Positions 8,176 to 17,107 of a DNA stretch of 64,000 nt are shown here, in pieces. The first letter of the stretch is position 1. Each line of letters opens with the position of its first letter. The notes beneath the pieces were generated by a model, which saw nothing but the letters and a program-made list of their open reading frames with translations, did no database searches and was not told where the DNA came from. Position numbers and translations under genes: made by a program. Origin of the DNA: Hathewaya histolytica (lineage in GTDB: Bacteria; Bacillota; Clostridia; Clostridiales; Clostridiaceae); contig NZ_LR590481.1 in assembly GCF_901482605.1 (NCBI RefSeq), positions 2,604,001-2,668,000 of the forward strand, written 5' to 3'.

Positions 8176-8853
8176 CTACTTTTTAGCATAAAATTTATTT
8201 ATACCTTTATAAGTCCAATATACACCTATTATTATAGCTACATAAATTACATTTAACGAAAATATCACTACACTACCTAATACTTTTGACATTAATATTG
8301 TAAATATTATTAGTCCAGCTATACTTGCACCAAAAATAAAGTTAGCAAGCTTTGAGGACTTACCTATTCTACTAAGTTCGAAGCTATTTTTACCAACATA
8401 GTTTATAAAACAATATGATAATCCTACAAATATTAAAGTTTTTAAAAACATTGCTAAATCATAATCATAACTTATACTTACACTTCCTTTTATCACCTTG
8501 TGTAAGTACAGGAAAACAAAGTCTATTGTAAGCATAATACAAAAGCCTTCTATTATAATTGCTAAATTTTCTTTAATTCTTTCAACTACAGTTTTATGTG
8601 AACTTACTGCAGCTATAGTATCATCTGCAAACCCTTTTAAATTCCCACCAACCATATTTTCTATTGGCTTTCCTTCCTGTTGCCATTCTAGGAACATTAG
8701 TAATACATCATTTATAATCTCTTCCTGATCCTCTTCTCTTAAATTGCTTACTCGTAAATAGCAAACAAAATCTGTATATATTTTAAGATTTTCTTCAGTT
8801 AAATTTTCGCTTATCTTACTATTCTCCTTTCTTCTTTGAGAAACACTACTCAT
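8176..8853 (-). CDS. PadR-associated membrane protein (DUF1129/HAAS-like)
   Basis: A 225-residue protein with an N-terminal helical soluble domain (LTEENLKIYTDFVCYLRVSN, then a degenerate HAAS-like segment ending in LKGFADDTI) and four hydrophobic segments towards the C-terminus (around residues 96-120, 135-155, 170-190 and 195-215). The ORF extends further upstream, but GGAGG with 8-nt spacing supports the ATG at 8853, which overlaps the PadR stop by a few bases. PadR plus a membrane protein of this kind is a common paired unit in Firmicutes, probably regulating envelope functions. The precise role is unknown. Confidence 0.7.
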   Translation of the reverse strand: MSSVSQRRKENSKISENLTEENLKIYTDFVCYLRVSNLREEDQEEIINDVLLMFLEWQQEGKPIENMVGGNLKGFADDTIAAVSSHKTVVERIKENLAIIIEGFCIMLTIDFVFLYLHKVIKGSVSISYDYDLAMFLKTLIFVGLSYCFINYVGKNSFELSRIGKSSKLANFIFGASIAGLIIFTILMSKVLGSVVIFSLNVIYVAIIIGVYWTYKGINKFYAKK

Positions 8854-9187
8854 AAATATCGCCTCCATAATCCTCAAATATTCTATCAACACTATTTTTA
8901 AGTTCTTGCCAAGTTTTAAAAAACTCTTTTAATTCCTTCTTTCCTAAAATAGTCAGTTTGTAATACTTCCTTTTAGGTCCAAATGCTGATTCTTTCTTTT
9001 CCGAGCTAACTAATCCGTTTTTCTCAAGACGTAGTAACAATGGATAAATAGTGCCTTCACTAACCTCATCTAATCCGAACCCTTTTAGCTTTTCAGCAAT
9101 CTCATAGCCATAAACCTCATTGTCATTAATAATCTTAAGAATGCATCCTTCTAATGTTCCTCTAAAAAATTGAGATTTATCTCCCAC
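8846..9187 (-). CDS. PadR family transcriptional regulator
   Basis: A 113-residue winged-helix PadR protein. The core is unmistakable: GTLEGCILKIINDNEVYGYEI, then EGTIYPLLLRLEKNGLV, then the wing GPKRKYYKLTILGKKEL. An ATG at 9196 is only 3 nt from AGGAGG; the GTG at 9187 has 8-nt spacing and is the likelier start. It overlaps the downstream membrane-protein gene, so the two are translationally coupled. As in other PadR systems it probably represses its own operon. Confidence 0.88.
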   Translation of the reverse strand: MGDKSQFFRGTLEGCILKIINDNEVYGYEIAEKLKGFGLDEVSEGTIYPLLLRLEKNGLVSSEKKESAFGPKRKYYKLTILGKKELKEFFKTWQELKNSVDRIFEDYGGDIYE

Positions 9188-9233
9188 AACATCCACCTCC
9201 TAACTACCTTGTTGTGCAAGTTACCTTAGCTAT

Positions 9234-9262
9234 ATTGTACTACATGATAGCCTTTAAGTAAA
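9234..9262 (-). promoter_or_regulatory. Promoter of the padR operon
   Basis: On the minus strand TTTACT (9257-9262) and TACAAT (9234-9239) are separated by 17 nt. An A/T-rich segment with TTGCACAA lies between the -10 box and the start codon and could be the PadR operator. Confidence 0.55.
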
Positions 9263-9537
9263 GATTTATCCCTGATACTATGAATTGAAACTTATGTTTC
9301 GATATATACAAGGTATTTATTATAGTATTTCTTAATATAAGATAATAAGGGATATCATTTACGATGCCCCTACTTCTTTGTTTAAATAGCCTACTAAACT
9401 ACTATTTATTTTAGTTTTATTTTTTCTATTTTCTAACTAAAAACTTATCCTTAGTTATAACTTTATCTCCATAACCTCAAAATACCCTCGTTATTGAACA
9501 ATGGCTCCAATGGAGAATATGATTCTCGTGTAATCTT

Positions 9538-9675
9538 CTATTGTTGTGTTAAGAGATTGTACCCTCTTTTTAATAAATGAAGCTGAAATATCTCTTCATC
9601 TGCTTCTCCCCAGCACATTGCTTCATTAAATGGATCATATTTCTCTTTTATACATTCTTTATATTTACGCTTATT
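9538..9675 (-). pseudogene. Remnant of an unrecognised gene
   Basis: A 45-codon open frame with no start codon, bounded by TGA upstream (9676-9678) and TAG at its end. The translation looks genuine (KYKECIKEKYDPFNEAM, CWGEADEEIFQLHLLKRGYN), so it is probably the tail of a decayed protein. The rest of 9263-9785 has stops in every frame and shows no other feature. Confidence 0.35.
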
Positions 9676-9785
9676 TCACACTATCTACTTTAAATTTATC
9701 TAAATAAAACTTTGATTAATATAAAAAAAATACTATACTTAAATAATGATAATATATTAATTAAATACTAGCTTGAGGAGGTTAT

Positions 9786-11183
9786 ATGAGAAAAAAAGAT
9801 ATACTTGAGTTAAAAAAACGTCTAAAGAAAGATTATTGCACCTTCACTAAAATGTGTGGTTGCTATGTTAATGGAGAAAAACATACTATTTTAAAATTTA
9901 GAGAAACCTTTCTAAATTTGGATGAAGATGAATACTTTAAATACTTAGAAATCGCTAAAAAAGTACTGTCCGGAACTATTGGAAATAATATTTTAGAACT
10001 TAACTTTCCAACTAATGAAGATCTTATAAATGAAAGGCAAATCTCTCTTATGCAGCTTAAAAACAGCCAATTAAAAGATGATGCTCTTCTTGATGATTTC
10101 TATGAATTGATTATAAATAATTATGATTATAGTGGTAACTTTTTAATACTTATTTTTCATGATGCTTATGATGTTATTACTAAAACCAAGGATAATGCAA
10201 GAATAGATGAATCTGAAGAAGTGTATGAATATGTGCTATGTGCAATATGCCCTGTTTCTCTTTCAGATCCTGGTCTTAGATACTTTGAAGAAGAAAATAA
10301 AATTAAAGCCCGTATTAGAGACTGGGTAGTTGATCCCCCAACTAATGGATTTGTGTTTCCTGCTTTTATTGATCGTAGTTCAAATGTTAATTCTATTATG
10401 TATTACACAAAAAATGCAAAGGATACTCATCCTGAGTTAATGGAAAATGCTTTAGGTTGTTATTCAAAACAAACTGCTACTGTGCAAAAAGAAACATTCC
10501 AATCAATTATTAAGGATTCCTTTAGTACTGATGAAAATAAGGCTGATAAAACCTTTATGGAAATACAAGAAAACCTAAATAATATGATAGATGAATACAA
10601 CTCTATGTATGATGATACGGATTGTGAACCTATAAGCTTAACAAATAAGGATATACAAAATCTTTTAATAGAAAGTGGAGTGGCTGAAGAAATTACTACT
10701 AAGATTGAAAAATCCTATGTAGAAAACTTTGGCGATGACCTTCCTTTAGCAGAAAATCTAATTGATTCAAAGGCACTTAAAGCAAATGAGCAAAGAAAAA
10801 AGGAAAAACACCTTCTGAAACAAGTAGAAGTACTTCAAACTAGGCTTGAGCAAATTAAACAAGAGAATGCTATAGATGATAAAACCCAGTTGCCTACAGA
10901 AACTAATGATGACAATGTGGTTTTAGGAGAGTCTGAAGAGACTAACTTAGAAGCAACTTCAGAAACTGTTCTAGAAGAAAATTTAGAAACCAGCTCGAAT
11001 GAAGTTCCACATACAATCTCAGAGGATAATGAGATTAATCCTAACTATGACGTTATACTTCAAGTAAAACCTAAAAAAATACCCCAAATAAAATCTCAAA
11101 TAATTGATGGGCAAAAATGTATAATTATTCCTATTGATGAGGATGAACAAACTACAGTTAATGGCTTAGATGATTTTATTTAA
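9786..11183 (+). CDS. DUF4317 domain-containing protein
   Basis: A 465-residue cytoplasmic protein matching the DUF4317 family of Clostridia and relatives. It opens with MRKKDILELKKRLKKD and has the family features FTKMCGCYVNGEK, VLCAICPVSLSDPGLRY, WVVDPPTNGFVFPAFIDRSSN and a long Glu-rich coiled tail (about residues 340-420). No catalytic motif is visible and the function is unknown. TTGAGGAGG precedes the ATG. It is monocistronic with its own terminator. Confidence 0.85.
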   Translation: MRKKDILELKKRLKKDYCTFTKMCGCYVNGEKHTILKFRETFLNLDEDEYFKYLEIAKKVLSGTIGNNILELNFPTNEDLINERQISLMQLKNSQLKDDALLDDFYELIINNYDYSGNFLILIFHDAYDVITKTKDNARIDESEEVYEYVLCAICPVSLSDPGLRYFEEENKIKARIRDWVVDPPTNGFVFPAFIDRSSNVNSIMYYTKNAKDTHPELMENALGCYSKQTATVQKETFQSIIKDSFSTDENKADKTFMEIQENLNNMIDEYNSMYDDTDCEPISLTNKDIQNLLIESGVAEEITTKIEKSYVENFGDDLPLAENLIDSKALKANEQRKKEKHLLKQVEVLQTRLEQIKQENAIDDKTQLPTETNDDNVVLGESEETNLEATSETVLEENLETSSNEVPHTISEDNEINPNYDVILQVKPKKIPQIKSQIIDGQKCIIIPIDEDEQTTVNGLDDFI

Positions 11184-11225
11184 ATTACTTTGTGGGTGTT
11201 CCAGTTGATAGCCATCAGATAAATT

Positions 11226-11280
11226 AGTAAATAAAATAGCAACTTTTAAAAATAAAGTTGCTATTTTATTTACTTTTTCT
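11226..11280 (+). terminator. Rho-independent terminator after DUF4317 gene
   Basis: 21-bp perfect arms (11226-11246 and 11254-11274) followed by a T-run. Confidence 0.88.
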
Positions 11281-11399
11281 CATTTATTAAAATTGTAGCT
11301 CTATAGTAACCTTGAATATTAATTTTTTCCACAGACTATTGCTACTTTCAAATTTAATGATACATTTTCAATCAAATTCTTTTATGATATTGGTTGTAA

Positions 11400-13373
11400 T
11401 TATGATGTAATTTGTTTTGTATATCTATTTGCGGTTATCAAATAAAATATAATTTGAATAATAGCATACACTCCAAAAACAAACAAACTATTTTTCCACA
11501 TATACTCCCCATCATTTACCACATCATAAATAGCTGATAGATACTGTCCTATACATATTAAAGCTATAATTGGAGGCACAAGGAACACTGCGCCTAATTC
11601 TTTCTTAATCAAAGCGTTAATTTCCCTTCTGCATAAACCAATTTTCATTAATTGCTTACTTCTTTCTCTATCCTCTTCAATAGACGTTATTATTTTAAAG
11701 TATAAAGTTGCTGCACTTCCCACTAAAAACATCATTCCTAAAAAACTGCAGATAAATAACAGAAAACCATTGGATTCTATACTATTATCTAATATTAATT
11801 CCTTAATACTTAAGGAATCAAGGGTACTCTTCCCAAAAGTAGTTTCTAACTTTTTATATAATTCATCATATTCTTTCTCTTTTTTCAAATTCATAAGCAC
11901 ATCATAAGTAATGGCTTCATCCCCAAGCTTTTGCTTCATGATTTTATAATCCTCAGTCTTAACAACCACAACATCTCCTCTGAAATACTCCTGATTGTAG
12001 GAACAATTCACCACAGAAACCACTCTTTCCTTCTTCTTCTCTTTAGGTACATATATGTACTCATCAGTATTACGCTGCGTTTTATATTCATCTAGAGAAA
12101 TAGCATGATTATTCATTACCTTTTTTGATAAATCCAGCATAAAGCCTCCATCATAAAAGCTGCCTGTCTTTTCTACATGGCAATAAAGGATTTCTCCTTT
12201 TTCTAAATTTAACTCATTATTCCCTAAAGCTTTATAGCTACCTTCACTTATAACCAGCATATTAGGTCTACGCCATAAGCAAGCGCCATCATTTACTCTG
12301 ATATTAGGAATATTTAGTCCTTCTACTTCAGTGTAGTTTTTTATATCTCCTAAATTCTTAGCAACAAAATCTTTAATATTTGTATTTTTAATGCTACTTT
12401 TATCAACTATAAAACTCATATCATACGGATATTGTATATCTATTTGCTTTTCGGTTGATTTATACATGCTGTAAGCAAAAGAAATAAATATCATTCCTCC
12501 AGAAACCATTAAAGTAACCACATATAAAACTATTCTATACGATATAAATCTGTGTGAAATAGAATTAATAAACAAAATATTATTATTGTAGGCTTTCTTA
12601 AATTTTTTCATAACCTTTACTACTACCGTCATTGAAAAACCTATCAATAAGTAACCTGATACTATTATACCCACTACAGGAACTACAGAGAATATGCTCC
12701 CTCTGCTATTTATTTTCCTGTCAGTCATCATCTTAATAATGACAAAAGAGCCTATAAAAATTATTATTCCTATTACTCCTAGAATAGTGCTTGTACTTCC
12801 TATATCTTTCTTTGACTTTGACTTTAATATATTTATAACTGAATATCTGTTTAGAAATATCATCTGATACATTGTAGTAAATAGAAATATTAGAAATGAT
12901 ATTAATAATACTGCTCCATAAGATTTAAGACTTAAAGGAATGGCTATGTTATTAATCTTCAGTATTTTTCCTATAGCCATGTGAAAGAGTTTTGAAAATG
13001 TACTTCCTGCGAGAGATGCAAATAAAAATGATGCTAAAGAAATTATAATATTTTCATAGCAAAGTATTTTTATTATTTCCTTTGAAGTTAATCCTATAGT
13101 AAAATATACCCCAAATTCTCTCCCTCTGTATTTTGTAAATGAAACTGTGGTAAAGATTATAAATGCTGCTGAAAAAGCTATCATAAAAATTACTATAGCA
13201 ATTAAATATTGCTTTAAACCTAGGAATTTTTTGTTCTCCATAAACTTAGGACTAAAAACTAAAGTAAAAAACATAAATAATATGCACTGAATTATACTAT
13301 TGCCAAGAAAATATGCCATATAATTTTTAATATTATGCTTAATATTTTTTATAATCATTGAAGAAAAATCCAC
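11400..13373 (-). CDS. FtsX-like ABC transporter permease (BceB type), partner of a broken ATPase
   Basis: A 657-residue permease of the BceB/VraG group: ten predicted membrane segments, a first FtsX block (AAFIIFTTVSFTKYRGREFG, where the family GREFG/GKEFG motif is exact), a large extracellular domain between about residues 310 and 520, and a second C-terminal membrane triplet. These transporters sense and remove cell-wall-active peptides. It starts with GTG overlapping the ATPase stop by one base (TAGTG), behind a GGGGGGCAGGA site. The frame is intact, but the upstream ATPase and two-component genes are all broken, so it is probably non-functional and on its way to decay. Confidence 0.88.
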   Translation of the reverse strand: MDFSSMIIKNIKHNIKNYMAYFLGNSIIQCILFMFFTLVFSPKFMENKKFLGLKQYLIAIVIFMIAFSAAFIIFTTVSFTKYRGREFGVYFTIGLTSKEIIKILCYENIIISLASFLFASLAGSTFSKLFHMAIGKILKINNIAIPLSLKSYGAVLLISFLIFLFTTMYQMIFLNRYSVINILKSKSKKDIGSTSTILGVIGIIIFIGSFVIIKMMTDRKINSRGSIFSVVPVVGIIVSGYLLIGFSMTVVVKVMKKFKKAYNNNILFINSISHRFISYRIVLYVVTLMVSGGMIFISFAYSMYKSTEKQIDIQYPYDMSFIVDKSSIKNTNIKDFVAKNLGDIKNYTEVEGLNIPNIRVNDGACLWRRPNMLVISEGSYKALGNNELNLEKGEILYCHVEKTGSFYDGGFMLDLSKKVMNNHAISLDEYKTQRNTDEYIYVPKEKKKERVVSVVNCSYNQEYFRGDVVVVKTEDYKIMKQKLGDEAITYDVLMNLKKEKEYDELYKKLETTFGKSTLDSLSIKELILDNSIESNGFLLFICSFLGMMFLVGSAATLYFKIITSIEEDRERSKQLMKIGLCRREINALIKKELGAVFLVPPIIALICIGQYLSAIYDVVNDGEYMWKNSLFVFGVYAIIQIIFYLITANRYTKQITS

Positions 13374-13968
13374 TATTCCTGCCCCCCTATAACCAATTGC
13401 GCCTCTATTACCTTGTCAAGAAACTCTTTTCTATTTCCATTAGAGTTTATCTCAAGCTTAATAGCTCCATCCTTTATAAATATAATTCTCCTACAAAAGG
13501 ATGCTGCAAAGGGATCATGTGTTACCATGACAATAGTAGCCTTTTTTTCTTCATTTATTTTTTTAAAGCTTTCCATTATATTCATTGATGATTTTGAATC
13601 TAAATTTCCTGTAGGTTCATCTCCTAATATTATTCTTGGTTCTTTTATTAACGCTCTGGCTTCCGCTGTTCTTTGTTTCTGTCCTCCTGAAATATAAAGC
13701 CAATATTGTCTCTCCTAAAAATAGCCATATCATCTTTTTTCATGGTTAGAATATTTTTGCCACCCAAAAAAACTTCACCTGAAGTGGCCTTATCAATTCC
13801 AGCCAAAATATTTAGCAAGGTTGTTTTTCCACTTCCACTGGGTCCCATAATTCCTAAAAATTCTCCGTCCTCTACCTTAAAAGATATGTCCTTAAGTGCT
13901 TTTACTGATTGTGCACTTTTAAATGCGTCATAAACCTTTACTACCTTTCTACATTCTAAAACCTTCAT
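13373..13968 (-). pseudogene. ABC transporter ATPase (BceA type), broken by an internal deletion
   Basis: The 5' part (13968 down to about 13700) encodes the Walker A domain (GIMGPSGSGKTTLLNILAG) up to the Q-loop (DNIGFIFQ). The frame then jumps to the signature motif SGGQKQRTAEAR, Walker B (RIILGDEPTGNLDS) and the H-loop (VMVTHDP) in another frame, ending at 13373. The helical subdomain of roughly 45-50 codons between Q-loop and signature is gone. At the join, TTTCAGGA serves both sides: it would code for the Phe-Gln of the Q-loop and the Ser-Gly-Gly of the signature. The ATG at 13968 has GAGGT upstream and is preferred over the one at 13983. Confidence 0.88.
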
Positions 13969-14070
13969 GTAAATATACCTCATTTCTTTTCAAAACTTTA
14001 TCTAAAGTATATTACCTATTTTTATTTTCTCAAATCGCCTTCCCTTACCTAACCTTGCATTAATGTAAGG

Positions 14071-14567
14071 TTATTTTTGTTTTAAGTAAGTTATAATAAC
14101 AGTTGTACCTTTTGAAAGCTCTGAATTTATCTCTATTTTATTATTTAAATTATCACAAATACTTTTTCCCATATAAAGACCTATGCCTGTGGATTTTTCT
14201 TCTTTTCTTCCATTGCTTCCTGTAAAAAAAGCTTCAAAAACTCTAGAAAGCTCTTCTTTCTTTATTCCTACACCAAAATCCTGTATACAAAGTGTAACCT
14301 CATTATTATTCTCTTCTGTATAAAAGCGTACCTTTTCTCCTAAAAATGAATACTTTATTGCATTACTTATAACTTGTTCAATAACATATTTACCCCATTT
14401 TCTATCTGTCAAAATAAAATAGTCCTCAGGTATATTTACATCTGGAAATATATTAAAATATATAAAATTTCTTTTTTGTGAATTAATACTTTCCTTCACC
14501 AGATTCTTTAGATTTATTGCTTCTGGTACATAATCTTTAGAAAACTCTCCTAATCTAAGAATATTTT
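14071..14567 (-). pseudogene. Sensor histidine kinase (BceS type), N-terminal half deleted
   Basis: Only the catalytic half remains: NILRLGEFSKDY, then the N-box VISNAIKYSFLGEKV, the G1 box IQDFGVGIKKEEL, the F-box VFEAFFTG and the G2 box STGIGLYMGKSICD. The two membrane helices, the phosphorylatable His and the dimerisation helix are missing. The upstream end merges with the end of the response regulator gene in another frame at a shared AATATTCTTA. There is no ribosome binding site for an independent start. The gene is dead. Confidence 0.85.
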
Positions 14568-15044
14568 AAGAAGCTTGTACTCATTCTTTGATAATGACAT
14601 ACTTTTATTTTCAGTTCTTAACTCCATGCCCTCACAATAAAGCTTTACAGTGTTAACTTCAATAACATTTTCTTTAATACTACTTGTCCTTCTTAATACC
14701 GCATTTATTTTTGCTAAAAGTATTCCCATGCTGAAAGGCTTTGTTATATAATCATCGGCACCTAGATCTATACCTCTAATTTGTTCTGCTTCTTCACTTC
14801 TTGAAGAAACTATAATAACAGGTATGTTTAACTTTTTTCTAATTAATTTCAAAAAATAAAAGCCATCAAGCCTTGGAAGATTTATATCCAAAAGTATTAA
14901 ATCACTTTTTTCCTCAAATATTTTCTTCTCAATATCATTGAAGTCTTCAATTGTTTCAACTAAATAATCATAAGCATTTAAGTATTGCTCTATATATTTT
15001 ATTAAATTAACATCATCTTCTATAAGTAAAATTCTTTTCCCCAT
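14550..15044 (-). pseudogene. Response regulator (BceR type), C-terminally truncated
   Basis: The receiver domain is complete: acidic pair in LLIEDDVN, phosphorylated Asp in LILLDINLPRLDGF, the Thr/Ser in IIVSSRSEE and Lys in DYITKPFS. The winged-helix output domain begins (KSMSLSKNEYKLLKI) but stops with TAG before the recognition helix, because a deletion joined it to the kinase gene. It cannot bind DNA normally. The ATG at 15044 has AGAGGA upstream. Confidence 0.85.
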
Positions 15045-15463
15045 ATTCATCCTCTTTTAAACTTTATTGGTTCCTTGATAAATAATAGTCACAATCATGG
15101 ATATATTATATCAAACAATATCTAAAAATACATCTATATAACTTATTTGAGATATGATACTATATATCACAATTATATCTTTTAAAAATAGTTATACCGA
15201 CGCCTTTAAGAAGGTCTACTTTATTAATGATAGGTTTCATCATATCATCTCTAAATACTAATTACTATTTAAACTTATTTTTCTTTACATATAAACAAGA
15301 GTTATGAGGACTTAATCACTCTTTTGTCCACACTTGAACAATGTTTGAACATTAGAACTTATAGTCATCTGATTAATTTATTATTATCAAGTTGTATGTA
15401 TAATGAATATAATAAATTGTAAGAAATAATATTTCCTTAAATTTTTATATGTAGGTGATTATA
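15045..15463. other. Gene-free stretch
   Basis: AT-rich with stops in all frames. It presumably holds the old promoter of the Bce-type operon. I see no strong promoter, repeat or RNA structure. Confidence 0.45.
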
Positions 15464-15683
15464 ATGTCATATTATAATAAAAAAATTCCAACGGAAGTAT
15501 CTTTAGTAGAATAATTCCTCCAAACTCAAAATTAGTAGTTGATGGTGGTCAAATTATCCTTGGATCTGAACAATCTATTATTGTTTATATTGGGGGTTTT
15601 TCACCTGTTACCTTTGATAATATAAGATTTGCTTTTGGATGGTGGGAGGAAAAAGTCCTCGACTGCCATAATCATTCTTATTA
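15464..15683 (+). pseudogene. Frameshifted small gene of unknown function
   Basis: The ATG at 15464, with a weak AGGTGA site, opens 16 codons and hits TAA. A shifted frame beginning in SIFSRIIPPNSKLVVDGG continues through SPVTFDNIRFAFGWWEEKV to a TAG at about 15683, giving a coherent product of about 75 residues if a frameshift near 15500 is repaired. The ending in FGWWEE vaguely recalls small clostridial surface-associated families, but I cannot name one. Confidence 0.4.
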
Positions 15684-15711
15684 GACTATGATGAATTTTC
15701 ATATATAATTT

Positions 15712-15760
15712 AAAAATGGGGCTGTGGCACTAATTTTCTTAGTGCCACAGCCCCATTTTT
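15712..15760. terminator. Bidirectional terminator with a 22-bp perfect stem
   Basis: Arms 15712-15733 and 15739-15760 pair perfectly, with a 5-nt loop and A/T-tracts at both ends. It ends just before the DUF3021 gene stop. Confidence 0.92.
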
Positions 15761-15761
15761 A

Positions 15762-16181
15762 TTAATTTGATTTTTTTAATAATGTATTTAGTTTATCCGA
15801 ACTTCTTTCATTATCCCATTTTGAATAAAAATAAAAGGCAATTATATGACCTATTATTGTTACTATGGCAATAATCAATATCCAATGCCTTATAATCTCA
15901 AACATAACTGAAGAAAATAACCAAACAGATATAAGTCCTCCACATAAATTTATAGTTGATGAAATCAAAATCTTATAAATAGCTTTCATAGATGAAAAGT
16001 TCCATAAAGCTGGATACATAACTCCAAATATTAATGCAAAAATTGTACTAATACCAACTAAGTTCCAATTGTAACTAATTGTAATTGAAATGTCTTTTAA
16101 AAATAAAGACATTAAAAGCAAAATCCATATAAATGTTGCTGAAAAAGTTTGAAAAAAAGATAGCTTGAATTGTTTTATCAT
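15762..16181 (-). CDS. DUF3021 family membrane protein
   Basis: A 139-residue protein with four membrane helices (about residues 10-28, 36-58, 68-90 and 95-118) matching DUF3021. Its ATG overlaps the stop of the LytTR gene (ATGA), the classic arrangement for LytTR-DUF3021 pairs. In such pairs the membrane protein is thought to act as an inhibitor or sensor for the DNA-binding partner. The gene ends two bases after a very strong terminator. Confidence 0.8.
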   Translation of the reverse strand: MIKQFKLSFFQTFSATFIWILLLMSLFLKDISITISYNWNLVGISTIFALIFGVMYPALWNFSSMKAIYKILISSTINLCGGLISVWLFSSVMFEIIRHWILIIAIVTIIGHIIAFYFYSKWDNERSSDKLNTLLKKSN

Positions 16182-16618
16182 AATAATCTCTCCTTAATTA
16201 GTTTTACATAATGCCTATTTACAAAATAAGATGTTTTATCACTCATTATCACTTCTAACCTTGCATTTGTTGCTCCAGAAAACTCCTGGATTTCATTCAT
16301 ATTTATAATAGTTTGATTATTTATTTTTATAAAATGTCTGTATCCTAATGATTCCAATTCCTTTAATCGTTTATTTATAAGGTAAAGTTCACCTGTTTTC
16401 ATTTTTAAACAACACATATTGCCTTCTGATTGAAAAACTAATATTGAATGAATATCTACTTTAATTTTTCTGTTATTTTTAGCATTGATAACTGTTATTT
16501 TAGAATCCCTTTCTAAGTAATCTTTTAAGTTTTCCACAAATTCACTATTATCTGGATGTGTTTTAATTACTAAATCTTCCCTATTTATAAGTTTATCTAA
16601 TAAAATTTTTATTTTCAT
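16178..16618 (-). CDS. LytTR-type DNA-binding regulator
   Basis: A 146-residue protein with a C-terminal LytTR domain: IHSILVFQSEGNMCCLKMKTGELYLINKRLKELESLG, then FIKINNQTIINMNEIQEF, and a final FVNRHYVKLIKERL helix. The N-terminal 45 residues are short and lack a receiver domain, so it is not a classical response regulator. GGGGAGGAGG precedes the ATG. It heads a two-gene unit with the DUF3021 membrane protein and probably regulates its own expression. Confidence 0.87.
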   Translation of the reverse strand: MKIKILLDKLINREDLVIKTHPDNSEFVENLKDYLERDSKITVINAKNNRKIKVDIHSILVFQSEGNMCCLKMKTGELYLINKRLKELESLGYRHFIKINNQTIINMNEIQEFSGATNARLEVIMSDKTSYFVNRHYVKLIKERLL

Positions 16619-16774
16619 ATTTCCTCCTCCCCATATTTTTAATATACTATTTAAGATTTGAAAAATCTATAATTTATCGTTTTGTTGCACTTTTTTATAA
16701 CTAAGTTGCATATTTAACTTTTATTAAAGGCTTATATAACAGAAATTTAATCTTACACCTAATATGCTATTAAC

Positions 16775-16840
16775 TTCTATTGGATAATCCTTTAATTGCT
16801 ACTTTAAATTCCCCTTCTAAATAATCAAATAGGAGGAAAA
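16775..16840 (-). pseudogene. Fragment related to the small island gene at 27017-27355
   Basis: On the minus strand a 28-nt stretch reading CAATTAAAGG, then ATCCAATAGAAGTTA, differs at one position from the coding sequence of the small gene near 27298-27325, and similarity continues more weakly upstream. Here the frame is shifted and a stop follows, so this is a decayed copy. A 60-codon ORF that crosses it (16770-16952) has no family resemblance and is probably not a gene. Confidence 0.45.
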
Positions 16841-16952
16841 TAATTATTTTATTTTCAGTATTTTCACAACACCATTCGCACTGTTCTGTTACACAACGGC
16901 TATTTAAGAATCCTGCACTTTCATACAAATAACTGACAAACTGTCTAAACAT

Positions 16953-16997
16953 ATAGTGGGACTTTCACCGTCAAGTTGTTGCCCATGCTGGGCACAC
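16953..16997 (-). mobile_element. Probable 5' relic of a group IIC intron
   Basis: On the minus strand the sequence starts GTGTGCCCAGCATGGGC and continues to GGTGAAAGTCCC. This matches the 5' end of bacterial group II introns (GUGYG start, the CCC/GGG pairing of domain I, then GUGARAGUCCC). It begins immediately after a terminator stem and a short T-run, exactly where group IIC introns insert. No intron-encoded protein or domain V is present nearby, so only a fragment remains. Confidence 0.55.
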
Positions 16998-17001
16998 TAA
17001 A

Positions 17002-17041
17002 AATGCGTTAGTTAAAGAATTTTATTCCTAACTAACGCATT
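17002..17041 (-). terminator. Terminator downstream of the NSS transporter gene
   Basis: 13-bp perfect arms AATGCGTTAGTTA and TAACTAACGCATT with a 14-nt loop; on the minus strand it is followed by a short T-run and then by the putative intron relic. Confidence 0.82.
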
Positions 17042-17107
17042 ACATTCTGAATATTCTAAAAATTGTCATGTTAATTTATCTTTCCATAAAATTTTATAAT
17101 ATTTATT

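Noticed and set aside
16770-16952. 60-codon minus-strand ORF with Cys-rich start
   Set aside because: No ribosome binding site, composition unlike a protein, and it crosses a likely intron relic and a decayed gene fragment.
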